Source: Tenacibaculum sp. (GTDB lineage Bacteria > Bacteroidota > Bacteroidia > Flavobacteriales > Flavobacteriaceae). From it: a stretch of 64,000 nucleotides of DNA. The position numbers were made by a program, and so were the translations under genes. The notes beneath the pieces are model-generated. The model saw only the letters and a program-made list of their open reading frames with translations. It searched no databases and was not told the DNA's origin. The stretch lies in contig JAKVCX010000005.1 in the NCBI GenBank assembly GCA_022448525.1, positions 325,540-389,539 on the forward strand, in the 5' to 3' direction. Positions 52,328 to 60,702 of the stretch are shown here, piece by piece; the first letter of the stretch is position 1, and every line of letters begins with the position of its first letter.

Positions 52328-54913
52328 ATGAAGAAAATTTACTTTCAGTACAAAAAAATCTTACCTATCATTCTTATTATATTCTCCACTCAAGGAGTAT
52401 TAGCGCAGACTAGTGAACCCTTTAATTGTGTAACCGAAGCATACTTGTTTCAAAGAAACGATGTGTATGCGCAAAACTTGGCTTCAGGTTTAGCGTCACT
52501 CGATGGAATTAATTTAACTAATGACGTAATTAATGGAGTAGGTTACAATCCAAAAGACGGATACATCTGGGGATCTCTTAAGAGTCCTGCAAATACATTA
52601 GTGAGAGTTGGTAATAATTACGAAGTAACGACTTTTACAGTTGCGAATGCGCCTTATTCATATGTAGGTGATGTTAATCAGGATGGAATTTATTATTTAA
52701 AGAATGGAAGTTCTGGTTTATATAAAGTAGATCTAGATCCAGAGTCTCCAACATATTTAACGAATATTGGTACAATGACATTATCTAAAGCTATTTCCAA
52801 TCATGATTGGGCATTTAATGCAGCTGATAATATGTTATATACAGTAGAGAAGCATTCAAACAAACTTTATAAAATTGATCCAGATACGGGAAATGTCCAA
52901 GATTTAGGTGAAGTTCCTATTTTGTCTGGATTAAGTTATACTTATGGAGCAGTTTACTTTGACGTAGATGGGAATTTTTATGTCTCTGCAAATCAAACGG
53001 GAACTGTTTATGTGATATATGCAGTACAGAATGTAACGAGTAGTGCTGACATGCAATCTAACTTTTTTGCTTTCGGGCCTTCAAGTTCTCAAAATGATGG
53101 AGCTCGTTGTCCAACAGCGCCTGTACCTCAAGAAGATTGTACAAACGGAATAGACGACGATGGAGATGGTTTGGTTGATTGTGATGACCCTTCTTGTTCG
53201 GGTGTTGCAGCTTGTCCAGAGATTACACCAACTTCAACGGGTAATAAAGGTGGATTAGAAAGTAATAATCGATTGTCACAACAAATCAATCAAAGAAATT
53301 TAAATAGACTTAAGGCAAATTATAAATTCGATAGAGCAGCGGCAAAAAGAATATTTAAGCGACCAACTTATGGTAAAAAATCAAGCAATGTATCCTTGTG
53401 GGATTTTATTCCAATGGACATTTTACAAGGTACGAGTGTTATTGAAAGTTCACCGGCAGATTTAGCAGATATTACAAACGCAGTTGAGGTTTTATCAGTA
53501 GATTACATTACACCAAATAACGAAGGTTTAGGTACAATTTTGGTTTTAGAAACCGAGAGTTCAGTTTATGAGCATACGAAACATATTTGTGATCGTTTTA
53601 CAGGTTCAGAATTATTGTCTGTTTCTAACATGGAAATCAATGACGAGGTATTTATCAAATCAATCGTGAAAAGACCAGACGGAGGTATTGAATATGTAGC
53701 AAGCTTTTCTGTTGCTGAATCGGAAGATAAAACTTCTTACATTGTTGAATCACATTGGAATTTAGATAAATATTCAAGTAAAGGATTCTATAATTTCCAA
53801 ATTTGGGCAAGTAGTATTGATGATTTGTATAATCTTTCTCAGGAGGTTTTACGCTTGTTAAGCGTTCAAAAAAGTATATCATCTTATATAAGTTCAGAAG
53901 CACCACCAGTTTTTGTCCGTAAAGCAAACTATAATAGTGGTAAAATTGATTTAGAAATTGTAAGCACTATTGGAGCAACAACCATTTCTATTGATGGTAA
54001 TAAAAGAGCTACAGAAACATCAAGTACAGAAAATATTCAATTTAGTATTGATTTAGAGGGAACTCTGAGTAACGTAACATTAGATACACAAAATCTATAT
54101 GATTTTGGATTCAGAATCTCTAATGAGTTCGATGCAACTCCTGATGATTTATTTTTATCGGATGGAACATGGGGAATCGATTATAGTTCTGAGCCGTTCT
54201 TAAGTAACTTTACAGTAGCACAAAACACTGAAGGATTCGGAGCAGATGACTTAGGTGTGGAAAGAAGTATTATTGCAAATTTCATGGCAAATCAAGATGT
54301 ATCTATTTATAGGTCACTAACTCCTAAATTTGAGCAAGTAGATGTTTCTGATTACAATTCGCTTTCATTCCTTGCTAAAGGTACTGGACAGTTAAAAGTG
54401 ATTTTGGTTCGTGAGAGTATTTCTGCTTGGGAGGATCAACCTAATATTACCATTGATTTAACCTCAACGGAGCAAGAACATATCATTTTATTATCTGATT
54501 TAATAGTTAGCGCTAAACAAGCTAATAATGGCTTAAATGATATCAAAACACTTTTCTTTACGCTTTTATCTGATGGAGGAATAACTGAAAATAAAACATT
54601 AGAACTTAGTAATGTGAAGTTTTCTAAATCTGCAACAGCTTCAGTTGATGATGTTATAACCCAGAATAAAGTAAAAGTAATGCCTAACCCGGTTGCTGAT
54701 GTAACACAGTTAGTATTTAGCTCCGATGTTAATAGCGAACTTGAATTTGAGGTTTATAATATTTTTGGAAAACAAGTGTATAAAGAAAGATACAATGCAA
54801 ATGCAGGTAGCAATAGCTTAGAATTTAGAAGAAATAAGTTGGCGTCTGGAATGTATTTCTTTAAAATTTACTCTGGTAAAAAAGAGTGGTCAGGAAAATT
54901 AATATTAAAATAA
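52328..54913 (+). CDS. Type IX secretion cargo protein with sorting domain
   Basis: An 861-residue exported protein. Signal peptide 1-27 (ending GVLAQ). Residues about 35-270 form a beta-propeller-like region with DUF6923-type repeats (GVGYNPKDGYIWG, LYTVEKHSNKLYKIDPDTGN). A calcium-type stretch DDDGDGLVDCDDPSC lies near 278-292. Beta domains follow, one similar to a carbohydrate-binding fold (about 610-770). The C-terminal T9SS type A sorting domain (about 780-861) has VKVMPNPVADVTQLVF and LASGMYFFKIYSG. It should be moved to the cell surface or released. Substrate unknown. Confidence 0.88.
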   Translation: MKKIYFQYKKILPIILIIFSTQGVLAQTSEPFNCVTEAYLFQRNDVYAQNLASGLASLDGINLTNDVINGVGYNPKDGYIWGSLKSPANTLVRVGNNYEVTTFTVANAPYSYVGDVNQDGIYYLKNGSSGLYKVDLDPESPTYLTNIGTMTLSKAISNHDWAFNAADNMLYTVEKHSNKLYKIDPDTGNVQDLGEVPILSGLSYTYGAVYFDVDGNFYVSANQTGTVYVIYAVQNVTSSADMQSNFFAFGPSSSQNDGARCPTAPVPQEDCTNGIDDDGDGLVDCDDPSCSGVAACPEITPTSTGNKGGLESNNRLSQQINQRNLNRLKANYKFDRAAAKRIFKRPTYGKKSSNVSLWDFIPMDILQGTSVIESSPADLADITNAVEVLSVDYITPNNEGLGTILVLETESSVYEHTKHICDRFTGSELLSVSNMEINDEVFIKSIVKRPDGGIEYVASFSVAESEDKTSYIVESHWNLDKYSSKGFYNFQIWASSIDDLYNLSQEVLRLLSVQKSISSYISSEAPPVFVRKANYNSGKIDLEIVSTIGATTISIDGNKRATETSSTENIQFSIDLEGTLSNVTLDTQNLYDFGFRISNEFDATPDDLFLSDGTWGIDYSSEPFLSNFTVAQNTEGFGADDLGVERSIIANFMANQDVSIYRSLTPKFEQVDVSDYNSLSFLAKGTGQLKVILVRESISAWEDQPNITIDLTSTEQEHIILLSDLIVSAKQANNGLNDIKTLFFTLLSDGGITENKTLELSNVKFSKSATASVDDVITQNKVKVMPNPVADVTQLVFSSDVNSELEFEVYNIFGKQVYKERYNANAGSNSLEFRRNKLASGMYFFKIYSGKKEWSGKLILK

Positions 54914-55104
54914 ATAAGGTAAAACAGAAGTAATATTCTCTCTCTTGTTCTTTGAATTGTCGTTTTATTTTTACTTATCGATAAAATAATACCATTTATC
55001 GTGTAAAGGACTACTACAAGTCTAAAAATTGAAATTCAAAGAATAAGTACTTCGTAATTTAGCGGTGTCAAACGAAAGAACAAACCCTTAAAAATTTCTT
55101 TATT

Positions 55105-55227
55105 ATGAACATTTTTCAACCTCTAAATCAGTTAGTAAGAATATTATTCGGATTATCAAATTCAGGATTAAAAGTAGAGAAAGTACCGGTTTACGTAAAA
55201 AATAATAGAAGTTCCTTTTACAACTAA
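55105..55227 (+). CDS. Possible 40-aa small protein
   Basis: Open frame starting MNIFQPLNQLVRILFGLS, then a basic part (KVEKVPVYVKNNR) and ending SSFYN. An amphipathic hydrophobic helix followed by a basic region suggests a membrane-associated small protein. It stands alone between the T9SS cargo gene and a terminator. Sequence-level support is only the reading frame and the context, so confidence is low. Confidence 0.4.
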   Translation: MNIFQPLNQLVRILFGLSNSGLKVEKVPVYVKNNRSSFYN

Positions 55228-55314
55228 CATTCCCCCCTTTAGATCCCCCGATAATCATCAAATGTTTCCCCTTAAATTACTTTATAGTAATTGACACTAA
55301 TATAATCCCCAATT

Positions 55315-55342
55315 AAAAAAAGAACTCATTAGAGTTCTTTTT
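55315..55342. terminator. Bidirectional terminator
   Basis: AAAAAGAACTC ATTA GAGTTCTTTTT, an 11-bp stem between the small ORF and the convergent dehydrogenase gene. Confidence 0.82.
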
Positions 55343-55372
55343 GTTTTTATAAAGTTTTATGTAGTTATTTAA

Positions 55373-56260
55373 TTAACTAAACATTTTAGCTACAGTTTCA
55401 GCTTTTCTGCTTTCGGAATAATCATAAAATCCTTCACCAGATTTAACGCCTAATTTACCAGCAGTAACCATGTTTACAAGTAACGGACATGGAGCGTATT
55501 TTGGATTTTTGAATCCTTCATACATTACATTTAAAATAGATAAGCAAACATCTAAACCGATGAAGTCAGCTAACTGTAATGGCCCCATAGGATGAGCCAT
55601 TCCTAATTTCATAACTGTATCAATTTCTTTTACTCCAGCAACACCGTTATATAATGTCTCAATTGATTCGTTAATCATTGGCATTAAAATACGGTTCGCT
55701 ACGAATCCTGGGTAATCATTTACTTCAACAGGAACTTTCTTAATTTCTTTAGTTAAGTTCACAATAAAGTCATTTACTTCATCAGAAGTATTATATCCTC
55801 TAATAATCTCTACCAATTTCATAATTGGCACTGGATTCATAAAGTGCATTCCAATAACTTTCTCCGGGCGAGACGTTACTGCAGCAATTTGGGTGATTGA
55901 AATAGAAGAAGTATTAGTAGCTAATATTGTATCTTCAGGACACACTTCATCTAATTCTTTAAATATTTTAAGTTTTAAGTCTACGTTTTCAGTAGCAGCT
56001 TCAACTACTAATCCAGCATATTGAACACCATCTTTAATACTAGTGTAGGTAGAAATGTTGTTTAAAGTGTTTGTTTTGTCTGCTTCTGATATTTTCTCTT
56101 TAGCAACCATTCTATCTAAGTTCTTAGAAATAGTAGCTATACCTCTGTCTAAAGCAGCTTGAGAAACATCAATTAATTGCACGTTAAATCCAAATTGAGC
56201 AAAAGTATGGGCAATACCATTTCCCATTGTTCCTGCACCAATAACAGCAATATTCTTCAT
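55373..56260 (-). CDS. 3-hydroxybutyryl-CoA / 3-hydroxyacyl-CoA dehydrogenase
   Basis: A 295-residue NAD(P)-dependent dehydrogenase that interconverts acetoacetyl-CoA or 3-oxoacyl-CoA and the 3-hydroxy forms. Rossmann motif GAGTMGNGIAHTFAQFG at residues 7-23, the catalytic histidine in GMHFMNPVPIMKLVEI, and the C-terminal domain with GFVANRILMPMINES and HPMGPLQLADFIGLD. Length typical. It follows the Gfo/Idh gene after 26 bp and may share its transcript. Confidence 0.93.
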   Translation of the reverse strand: MKNIAVIGAGTMGNGIAHTFAQFGFNVQLIDVSQAALDRGIATISKNLDRMVAKEKISEADKTNTLNNISTYTSIKDGVQYAGLVVEAATENVDLKLKIFKELDEVCPEDTILATNTSSISITQIAAVTSRPEKVIGMHFMNPVPIMKLVEIIRGYNTSDEVNDFIVNLTKEIKKVPVEVNDYPGFVANRILMPMINESIETLYNGVAGVKEIDTVMKLGMAHPMGPLQLADFIGLDVCLSILNVMYEGFKNPKYAPCPLLVNMVTAGKLGVKSGEGFYDYSESRKAETVAKMFS

Positions 56261-56286
56261 GAAAATTTAATTTTAGTTGTTATATG

Positions 56287-57252
56287 TTATTTAGAAAAAC
56301 AATCAATTATTTTTTGAGCTACTCTTAATGCTTCAGTTCCTTGAGTTAAAGAAACTATAGGAGTAGTATCCTGATGAATCGCATCCGCAAATGAGTTTAA
56401 CTCATCTAAAATTGCATTGTTTGGTTCTATTTTTGGGTTTTCAAAATAAATTTGTTTCTTAATTCCTTCTGCGTTTTGTAAAATCATTGCAAAATCATCA
56501 GGAGTTTCAGGTGCGTCTTTCATTTTAACTACTTCTGATTTTTTCTCAAGGAAATCAACAGAGATGTAAGCGTCTCTTTGGAAGAAACGAGTTTTTCTCA
56601 TGTTTTTCATGGAGATTCTACTTGAAGTTAAATTTGCGACACAGCCATTTTCAAATTCGATTCTAGCATTGGCAATATCTGGAGTTTCAGAAATAACAGA
56701 AACACCACTTGCAGAAATGTTCTTCACTTTTGATTTTACTACAGATAAAATAATATCAATATCATGAATCATTAAGTCTAATACAACTGGAACATCAGTT
56801 CCACGAGGATTAAATTCGGCAAGTCTATGAGTTTCGATAAACATCGGTGTTTCAATAATATCCTTAACCGCAGTAAATGCAGGGTTGAAACGTTCAACAT
56901 GTCCAACTTGACCACGAACATGATTTTGACTAGCTAAAGTTTTAATAGCTTCAGCTTCCTGAAGTGTATTTGTAATTGGCTTTTCAATAAAAATATGCCT
57001 TCCCTTTTCAATCGCTTTTTTAGCACATTCAAAATGAGAAAGAGTTGGAGTAACAATATCTACAACATCAACAGCGTCAATTAAGCTATCAATTGAGTCA
57101 AACAAATGGTATCCAAATTCTGCGGCTACTTTTTGAGCGTATTCTTCATTAGGATCATAAAATCCAATTAATTCGTACTTTTCTGATTCCTGTAATAATC
57201 GAAGATGAATTTTCCCGAGATGACCTGCTCCTAAAACTCCGGCTTTTAGCAT
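56287..57252 (-). CDS. Gfo/Idh/MocA family oxidoreductase
   Basis: A 321-residue NAD(P)-dependent oxidoreductase. Rossmann motif GAGHLGKIHLRLL near the start, HIFIEKPITNT with the catalytic Lys, and DLMIHDIDIILSV with the substrate Asp/His pair in the C-terminal alpha/beta domain. Usual substrates are sugars or related polyols; which one is not clear. It is divergent from the pcm gene, 119 bp away. Confidence 0.9.
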   Translation of the reverse strand: MLKAGVLGAGHLGKIHLRLLQESEKYELIGFYDPNEEYAQKVAAEFGYHLFDSIDSLIDAVDVVDIVTPTLSHFECAKKAIEKGRHIFIEKPITNTLQEAEAIKTLASQNHVRGQVGHVERFNPAFTAVKDIIETPMFIETHRLAEFNPRGTDVPVVLDLMIHDIDIILSVVKSKVKNISASGVSVISETPDIANARIEFENGCVANLTSSRISMKNMRKTRFFQRDAYISVDFLEKKSEVVKMKDAPETPDDFAMILQNAEGIKKQIYFENPKIEPNNAILDELNSFADAIHQDTTPIVSLTQGTEALRVAQKIIDCFSK

Positions 57253-57371
57253 ATGTAATTAAGTTTTAAATGATTGCTGATTTTTTCAAATCAACGCTAA
57301 CAAAGATACACTTTTATAGATTTTTTTTAGTGAATAATTACTACTTTTAAAATCCCAAAAATCAATTTTTT

Positions 57372-58013
57372 TTGAGAGATACTACCAAACATCAAGGACT
57401 TAGAAATCAATTAGCTAATGTGTTATCGGGCAAAGGAATTACCGATGAAAAAGTATTGAATGCCGTTAGAAAAATTCCAAGACACCTCTTTATAGATAGT
57501 AGTTTTGAGGATCATGCATATCAAGATAAAGCTTTTCCTATTGCGGCAGATCAAACTATTTCTCATCCTTACACAGTTGCATTTCAATCTCAAGTTTTGG
57601 AAGTTAAAGAAGGTGATAAAGTTTTAGAGATAGGTACAGGTTCGGGTTATCAGACAGCAGTTTTGTTAGAATTAAGAGCTGAGGTTTATACGATAGAACG
57701 TCAACACGAACTTTTTAAACGAACTTCATTATTCTTGCCGAAAATTGGTTACCGACCGAAGAAGTTTATTTTTGGTGATGGTTACAAAGGTTTGCCAGAA
57801 CAGGCTCCTTTTGACAAAATTATCGTAACAGCAGGAGCACCTTATATTCCTAATCCGTTATTAAGTCAATTAAAAATAGGAGGGAAGTTGTTAATTCCCG
57901 TTGGAGACAAAACTCAAATTATGACTTTGCTAATTAGAAATTCAGCAAAAGAATTTGAGAAACATGAGTTAGGAGATTTCAAATTTGTTCCGATGTTGAA
58001 AAAGAGGAATTAA
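57372..58013 (+). CDS. pcm: Protein-L-isoaspartate O-methyltransferase
   Basis: A 213-residue repair enzyme that methylates isoaspartyl residues in damaged proteins. The SAM site is VLEIGTGSGYQTAVLLEL, with post-I AEVYTIERQ and the typical AADQTISHPYTVAFQ substrate loop. The start is a TTG at 57372, since no in-frame ATG exists that gives the normal N-terminus (RDTTKHQGLRNQLA); a T-run precedes it. Convergent with the 58010-58723 gene (4-bp overlap). Confidence 0.92.
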   Translation: MRDTTKHQGLRNQLANVLSGKGITDEKVLNAVRKIPRHLFIDSSFEDHAYQDKAFPIAADQTISHPYTVAFQSQVLEVKEGDKVLEIGTGSGYQTAVLLELRAEVYTIERQHELFKRTSLFLPKIGYRPKKFIFGDGYKGLPEQAPFDKIIVTAGAPYIPNPLLSQLKIGGKLLIPVGDKTQIMTLLIRNSAKEFEKHELGDFKFVPMLKKRN

Positions 58014-58723
58014 TAGTTTTCAAAATCTTCTTTTTTAACTTGAATATCATTCTTTATTACATCTAAATATGAAACCTTGATTTTGTTGGATTTGACATAA
58101 ATCAATTGGTTGTAGCTATAATTATATACTGGAATGTATAGTCGAAGACTCAAACTGTCTTTTTCAGTTAAATCATCTCTATTAATTAGATAAGGAAGCT
58201 GATCTTTTTTTGAAATAATGAGAGGTTTATCGTAAAATAAATCATTGATTGTATCGCCTTGTGTCTTTTTACGATGATCGTAGCTTAGATGGTTTTTTAT
58301 TAATTCATAGTAACCTATTTCTTTTTCGAAACTTTCTAAAGGGTTTATTGAGAAATACCCTATGCCTGTTCCACAATCCATTCCATCTTTATAATTATCT
58401 TGAAGATTTGGGTAATAAGATTTAGATCTTAAATGAAGGAAAAAAATAGAGTCATTAACAGGAAATTTAACTTTCCATCTGTATGTTTTAACAAAATATG
58501 GTTTTAAGCTTTTATTTCTGAAATTAACAAGAAATGAACTATCAGATTTTTGAATTTTAAACTCAAGATTATCAGATAGAATCTCCTTTCTTTCACTATA
58601 ATCGGCGAAGTATCTTCGAAAAATATCTACGTTGAAATATCCACGAAAAACGTATAAGTCAATTAAAATTAATACCAAAAATAATGCTATGACTACTTTA
58701 GCAATTTTTAAAACCTTTTTCAT
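58010..58723 (-). CDS. Membrane-anchored protein of unknown function
   Basis: A 237-residue protein with an N-terminal membrane segment (about 9-26) and a beta-rich extracytoplasmic part with many aromatic residues. Not recognised. It overlaps pcm by 4 bp and lies just before a hairpin at 58742-58765. Confidence 0.65.
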   Translation of the reverse strand: MKKVLKIAKVVIALFLVLILIDLYVFRGYFNVDIFRRYFADYSERKEILSDNLEFKIQKSDSSFLVNFRNKSLKPYFVKTYRWKVKFPVNDSIFFLHLRSKSYYPNLQDNYKDGMDCGTGIGYFSINPLESFEKEIGYYELIKNHLSYDHRKKTQGDTINDLFYDKPLIISKKDQLPYLINRDDLTEKDSLSLRLYIPVYNYSYNQLIYVKSNKIKVSYLDVIKNDIQVKKEDFENY

Positions 58724-58741
58724 ATACTAAAGGTAATAAAA

Positions 58742-58765
58742 AAATCCGCCTAAAGAAGCGGATTT
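58742..58765. terminator. Hairpin, probable terminator
   Basis: AAATCCGC / GCGGATTT stem with an 8-nt loop and an A run on the left. On the minus strand it lies 28 bp beyond the stop of the small lipoprotein gene and has a T run after it. Confidence 0.7.
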
Positions 58766-58792
58766 ATTGAATTTGAAAAAAGAACAATCAAC

Positions 58793-58954
58793 TTATTCTG
58801 CTGTCGCATCAGCAACAACAATCTCCTGTTGATAGTTTTGTTGAGTTTGCTTAGTTTTTGTGTTTTGTGATAAGCCACAAGGAGCTGTACTCCCACATGA
58901 GATTAATCCTAAAGAACCAACAATACAAATTGCAATAAATACTACTCTTTTCAT
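58793..58954 (-). CDS. Small lipoprotein, 53 aa
   Basis: A short gene encoding a lipoprotein with lipobox LGLISC (Cys20) and a mature part of 34 residues, rich in Gln and Thr (QNTKTKQTQQNYQQE) and with PCGLSQ near its start. The frame, signal peptide and lipobox are all in order. The next gene upstream (58978) ends 23 bp before, so it may be co-transcribed or have its own promoter. Similar small PCGLSQ-type lipoproteins occur in Flavobacteriaceae as far as I recall; function unknown. Confidence 0.75.
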   Translation of the reverse strand: MKRVVFIAICIVGSLGLISCGSTAPCGLSQNTKTKQTQQNYQQEIVVADATAE

Positions 58955-58977
58955 TTTATCTTATTTAGATGCTAAAT

Positions 58978-59832
58978 TTACAAATTTTTAATTAATCTTC
59001 CAGAATTAATCTTCTCCGATATAACGTTGAAGCCAACCATTTTATTTTGAATGCGAGTCAATAAATTTTTGGTTATTGGTTTTCCGTCATTCCATTCTGT
59101 TATAGATAACCATTCTTGGATGTCTTCGAGCTGTTGTTCGTATCTGATTGATAGCGTTTTATCAATGTTTTCTATCTCCTTGAAATCTGAGGTACAGTTA
59201 TTGATAATATCAAGTACGGTTTTAATTTCTTCCGGATGTTTTTCTAAAACCTCATCTCTAATGGCAACAACGAAACATGGCCATGGAGTAGGACAATCGC
59301 CTAATCTTCTAAAGGTTCCTTCATCAACATACGGTTTTGTCGTAAAATGTTCCCACATGAAATAATCGGCATCTCCATTAGTAAGTGCATCGATTCCTCC
59401 TTGAAGATTTTTAACTACTTTGAATTTAAGTTTGGTAATATCCCATCCATTGTTATACGCATTTACAATTGCCATTAAATGCGAACCAGAACCGAATCTA
59501 CTAATAGCAACAGTTGCATTTTCAAGGTCATCAATACTTTTAAATCTAGATTTAGCTCCTACGTGAATCCCCCAAATTAATGGGCTTTTCACGTAAGTTT
59601 GTATGATTTTTGAAGGATTCCCGTCAATAATGTCTTTGATAATTCCTTCGGTAAGAACAATAGCAATATCAATATCTCCTTCTCTTAAAGCTTTACACAT
59701 TGCACCTGTACCTCCCGGGAAATCTTGCCATCTAAGATTTATTCCCTTTTTAGTATATTCTTTGTTTTTTAAAGTAATATACCAAGGGTAGTTAAAATGT
59801 TCCGGAACACCACCTACTTTTAAATTCAGCAT
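58978..59832 (-). CDS. Substrate-binding-protein-fold protein without signal peptide (NMT1/SsuA-like)
   Basis: A 284-residue protein with the periplasmic binding protein fold (GINLRWQDFPGGTGAMCKAL, then SIDDLENATVAISRFGSGSH and TNGDADYFMWEHF). Relatives bind nitrate, sulfonates or thiamine precursors. There is no signal peptide or transporter gene beside it, so it is expected in the cytoplasm, like the menaquinone enzymes MqnA/MqnD that use the same fold. It starts directly after the nucleoside phosphorylase gene, which suggests a role in the same pathway. Confidence 0.8.
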   Translation of the reverse strand: MLNLKVGGVPEHFNYPWYITLKNKEYTKKGINLRWQDFPGGTGAMCKALREGDIDIAIVLTEGIIKDIIDGNPSKIIQTYVKSPLIWGIHVGAKSRFKSIDDLENATVAISRFGSGSHLMAIVNAYNNGWDITKLKFKVVKNLQGGIDALTNGDADYFMWEHFTTKPYVDEGTFRRLGDCPTPWPCFVVAIRDEVLEKHPEEIKTVLDIINNCTSDFKEIENIDKTLSIRYEQQLEDIQEWLSITEWNDGKPITKNLLTRIQNKMVGFNVISEKINSGRLIKNL

Positions 59833-60702
59833 TTATTCAACTAATTTATCTAACGTATATATAATTAAGTCCTCTACAATTTTTTTTGGATCTTCACTAA
59901 AAGTTCCGTTTGCTCTATTTGCTAAAATTGCATTCATAGAACAAGCGTTATGTCCAAGTAGTTTTGATAAACCGTAAATAGCAGAAGTTTCCATTTCTAA
60001 ATTGGTAATTCTGTGACCATTGTAATTAAAACTGTCAATTTTTTTATTGATGTTCGGGTCTTGTAAAGGAAGTCGTAAAACGCGACCTTGCGGACCATAA
60101 AATCCTCCAGCAGTAGCTGTAATTCCTTTAAATGTTTTATCTGAAAATAATCTATTCTCTAATTCTTTAGAGTTTTCAGTAATAATAGGATTTGCTTTTT
60201 TTGCAGACCAATCTGTATGTTTTATAAAAGCATCTTCAATTTCAGGATTGGAAATATTTTCTATTTGATAAGCATGAAGCATTCCATTGATATCAAGAGA
60301 GTGAGAACTTAGTAAAAAAGAATCCACAGAAATATCATTTTGCAATGAACCAGATGTTCCAATTCTAACAATATTTAAAGCAGTATGCTCTTTTTTAACT
60401 AATCTGGTTTCTAGATCTACATTCACTAAGGCGTCTAACTCATTTAAGACAATATCAATATTGTCCGGTCCAATTCCAGTTGAAACAACTGACAATCTTT
60501 TGCCTTTATAAAATCCAGTAGATGTTTTAAACTCTCTTTTTTGAGTTGTAAACTCTACTTTTTCAAAGTGCTTAGTAACTTTATCTACACGGTCTTGATC
60601 TCCAACAAAAATAATATCGTTGGCAATATGTTCGGGTTTTAAATTAAGATGGTAAATACTTCCATCTGGATTTAAAATAAGTTCAGAATTTTGAATATTC
60701 AT
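59833..60702 (-). CDS. Nucleoside phosphorylase, uridine/purine type
   Basis: A 289-residue member of the PNP/UDP phosphorylase family (IIFVGDQDRVDKVTKHF, VVSTGIGPDNIDIVLNELDAL, IVRIGTSGSLQ and ITNLEMETSAIYGLSKLLG). The nucleoside is not predicted. Its ATG overlaps the DUF1835 stop (TAATG), and the binding-protein-like gene follows directly. Confidence 0.88.
   Translation of the reverse strand: MNIQNSELILNPDGSIYHLNLKPEHIANDIIFVGDQDRVDKVTKHFEKVEFTTQKREFKTSTGFYKGKRLSVVSTGIGPDNIDIVLNELDALVNVDLETRLVKKEHTALNIVRIGTSGSLQNDISVDSFLLSSHSLDINGMLHAYQIENISNPEIEDAFIKHTDWSAKKANPIITENSKELENRLFSDKTFKGITATAGGFYGPQGRVLRLPLQDPNINKKIDSFNYNGHRITNLEMETSAIYGLSKLLGHNACSMNAILANRANGTFSEDPKKIVEDLIIYTLDKLVE

Larger units (their letters stand above)
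54914..55372. other. 459-bp intergenic region with a small ORF, C-rich run and terminator
   Basis: It carries the 40-codon ORF at 55105-55227, a C-rich run after that ORF (CCCCCC near 55232 and CCCCC near 55245) that is unusual for this AT-rich sequence, and a terminator at 55315-55342. The segment 54914-55104 presumably holds a promoter for the ORF, but no TAnnTTTG match stands out. No RNA gene is seen. Confidence 0.55.

Noticed and set aside
59833-60702. Identifying the nucleoside phosphorylase as futalosine hydrolase MqnB
   Set aside because: Sequence motifs fit the broad phosphorylase family, and most Flavobacteriaceae use the classical menaquinone route. The neighbour with the MqnA-like fold is not enough.
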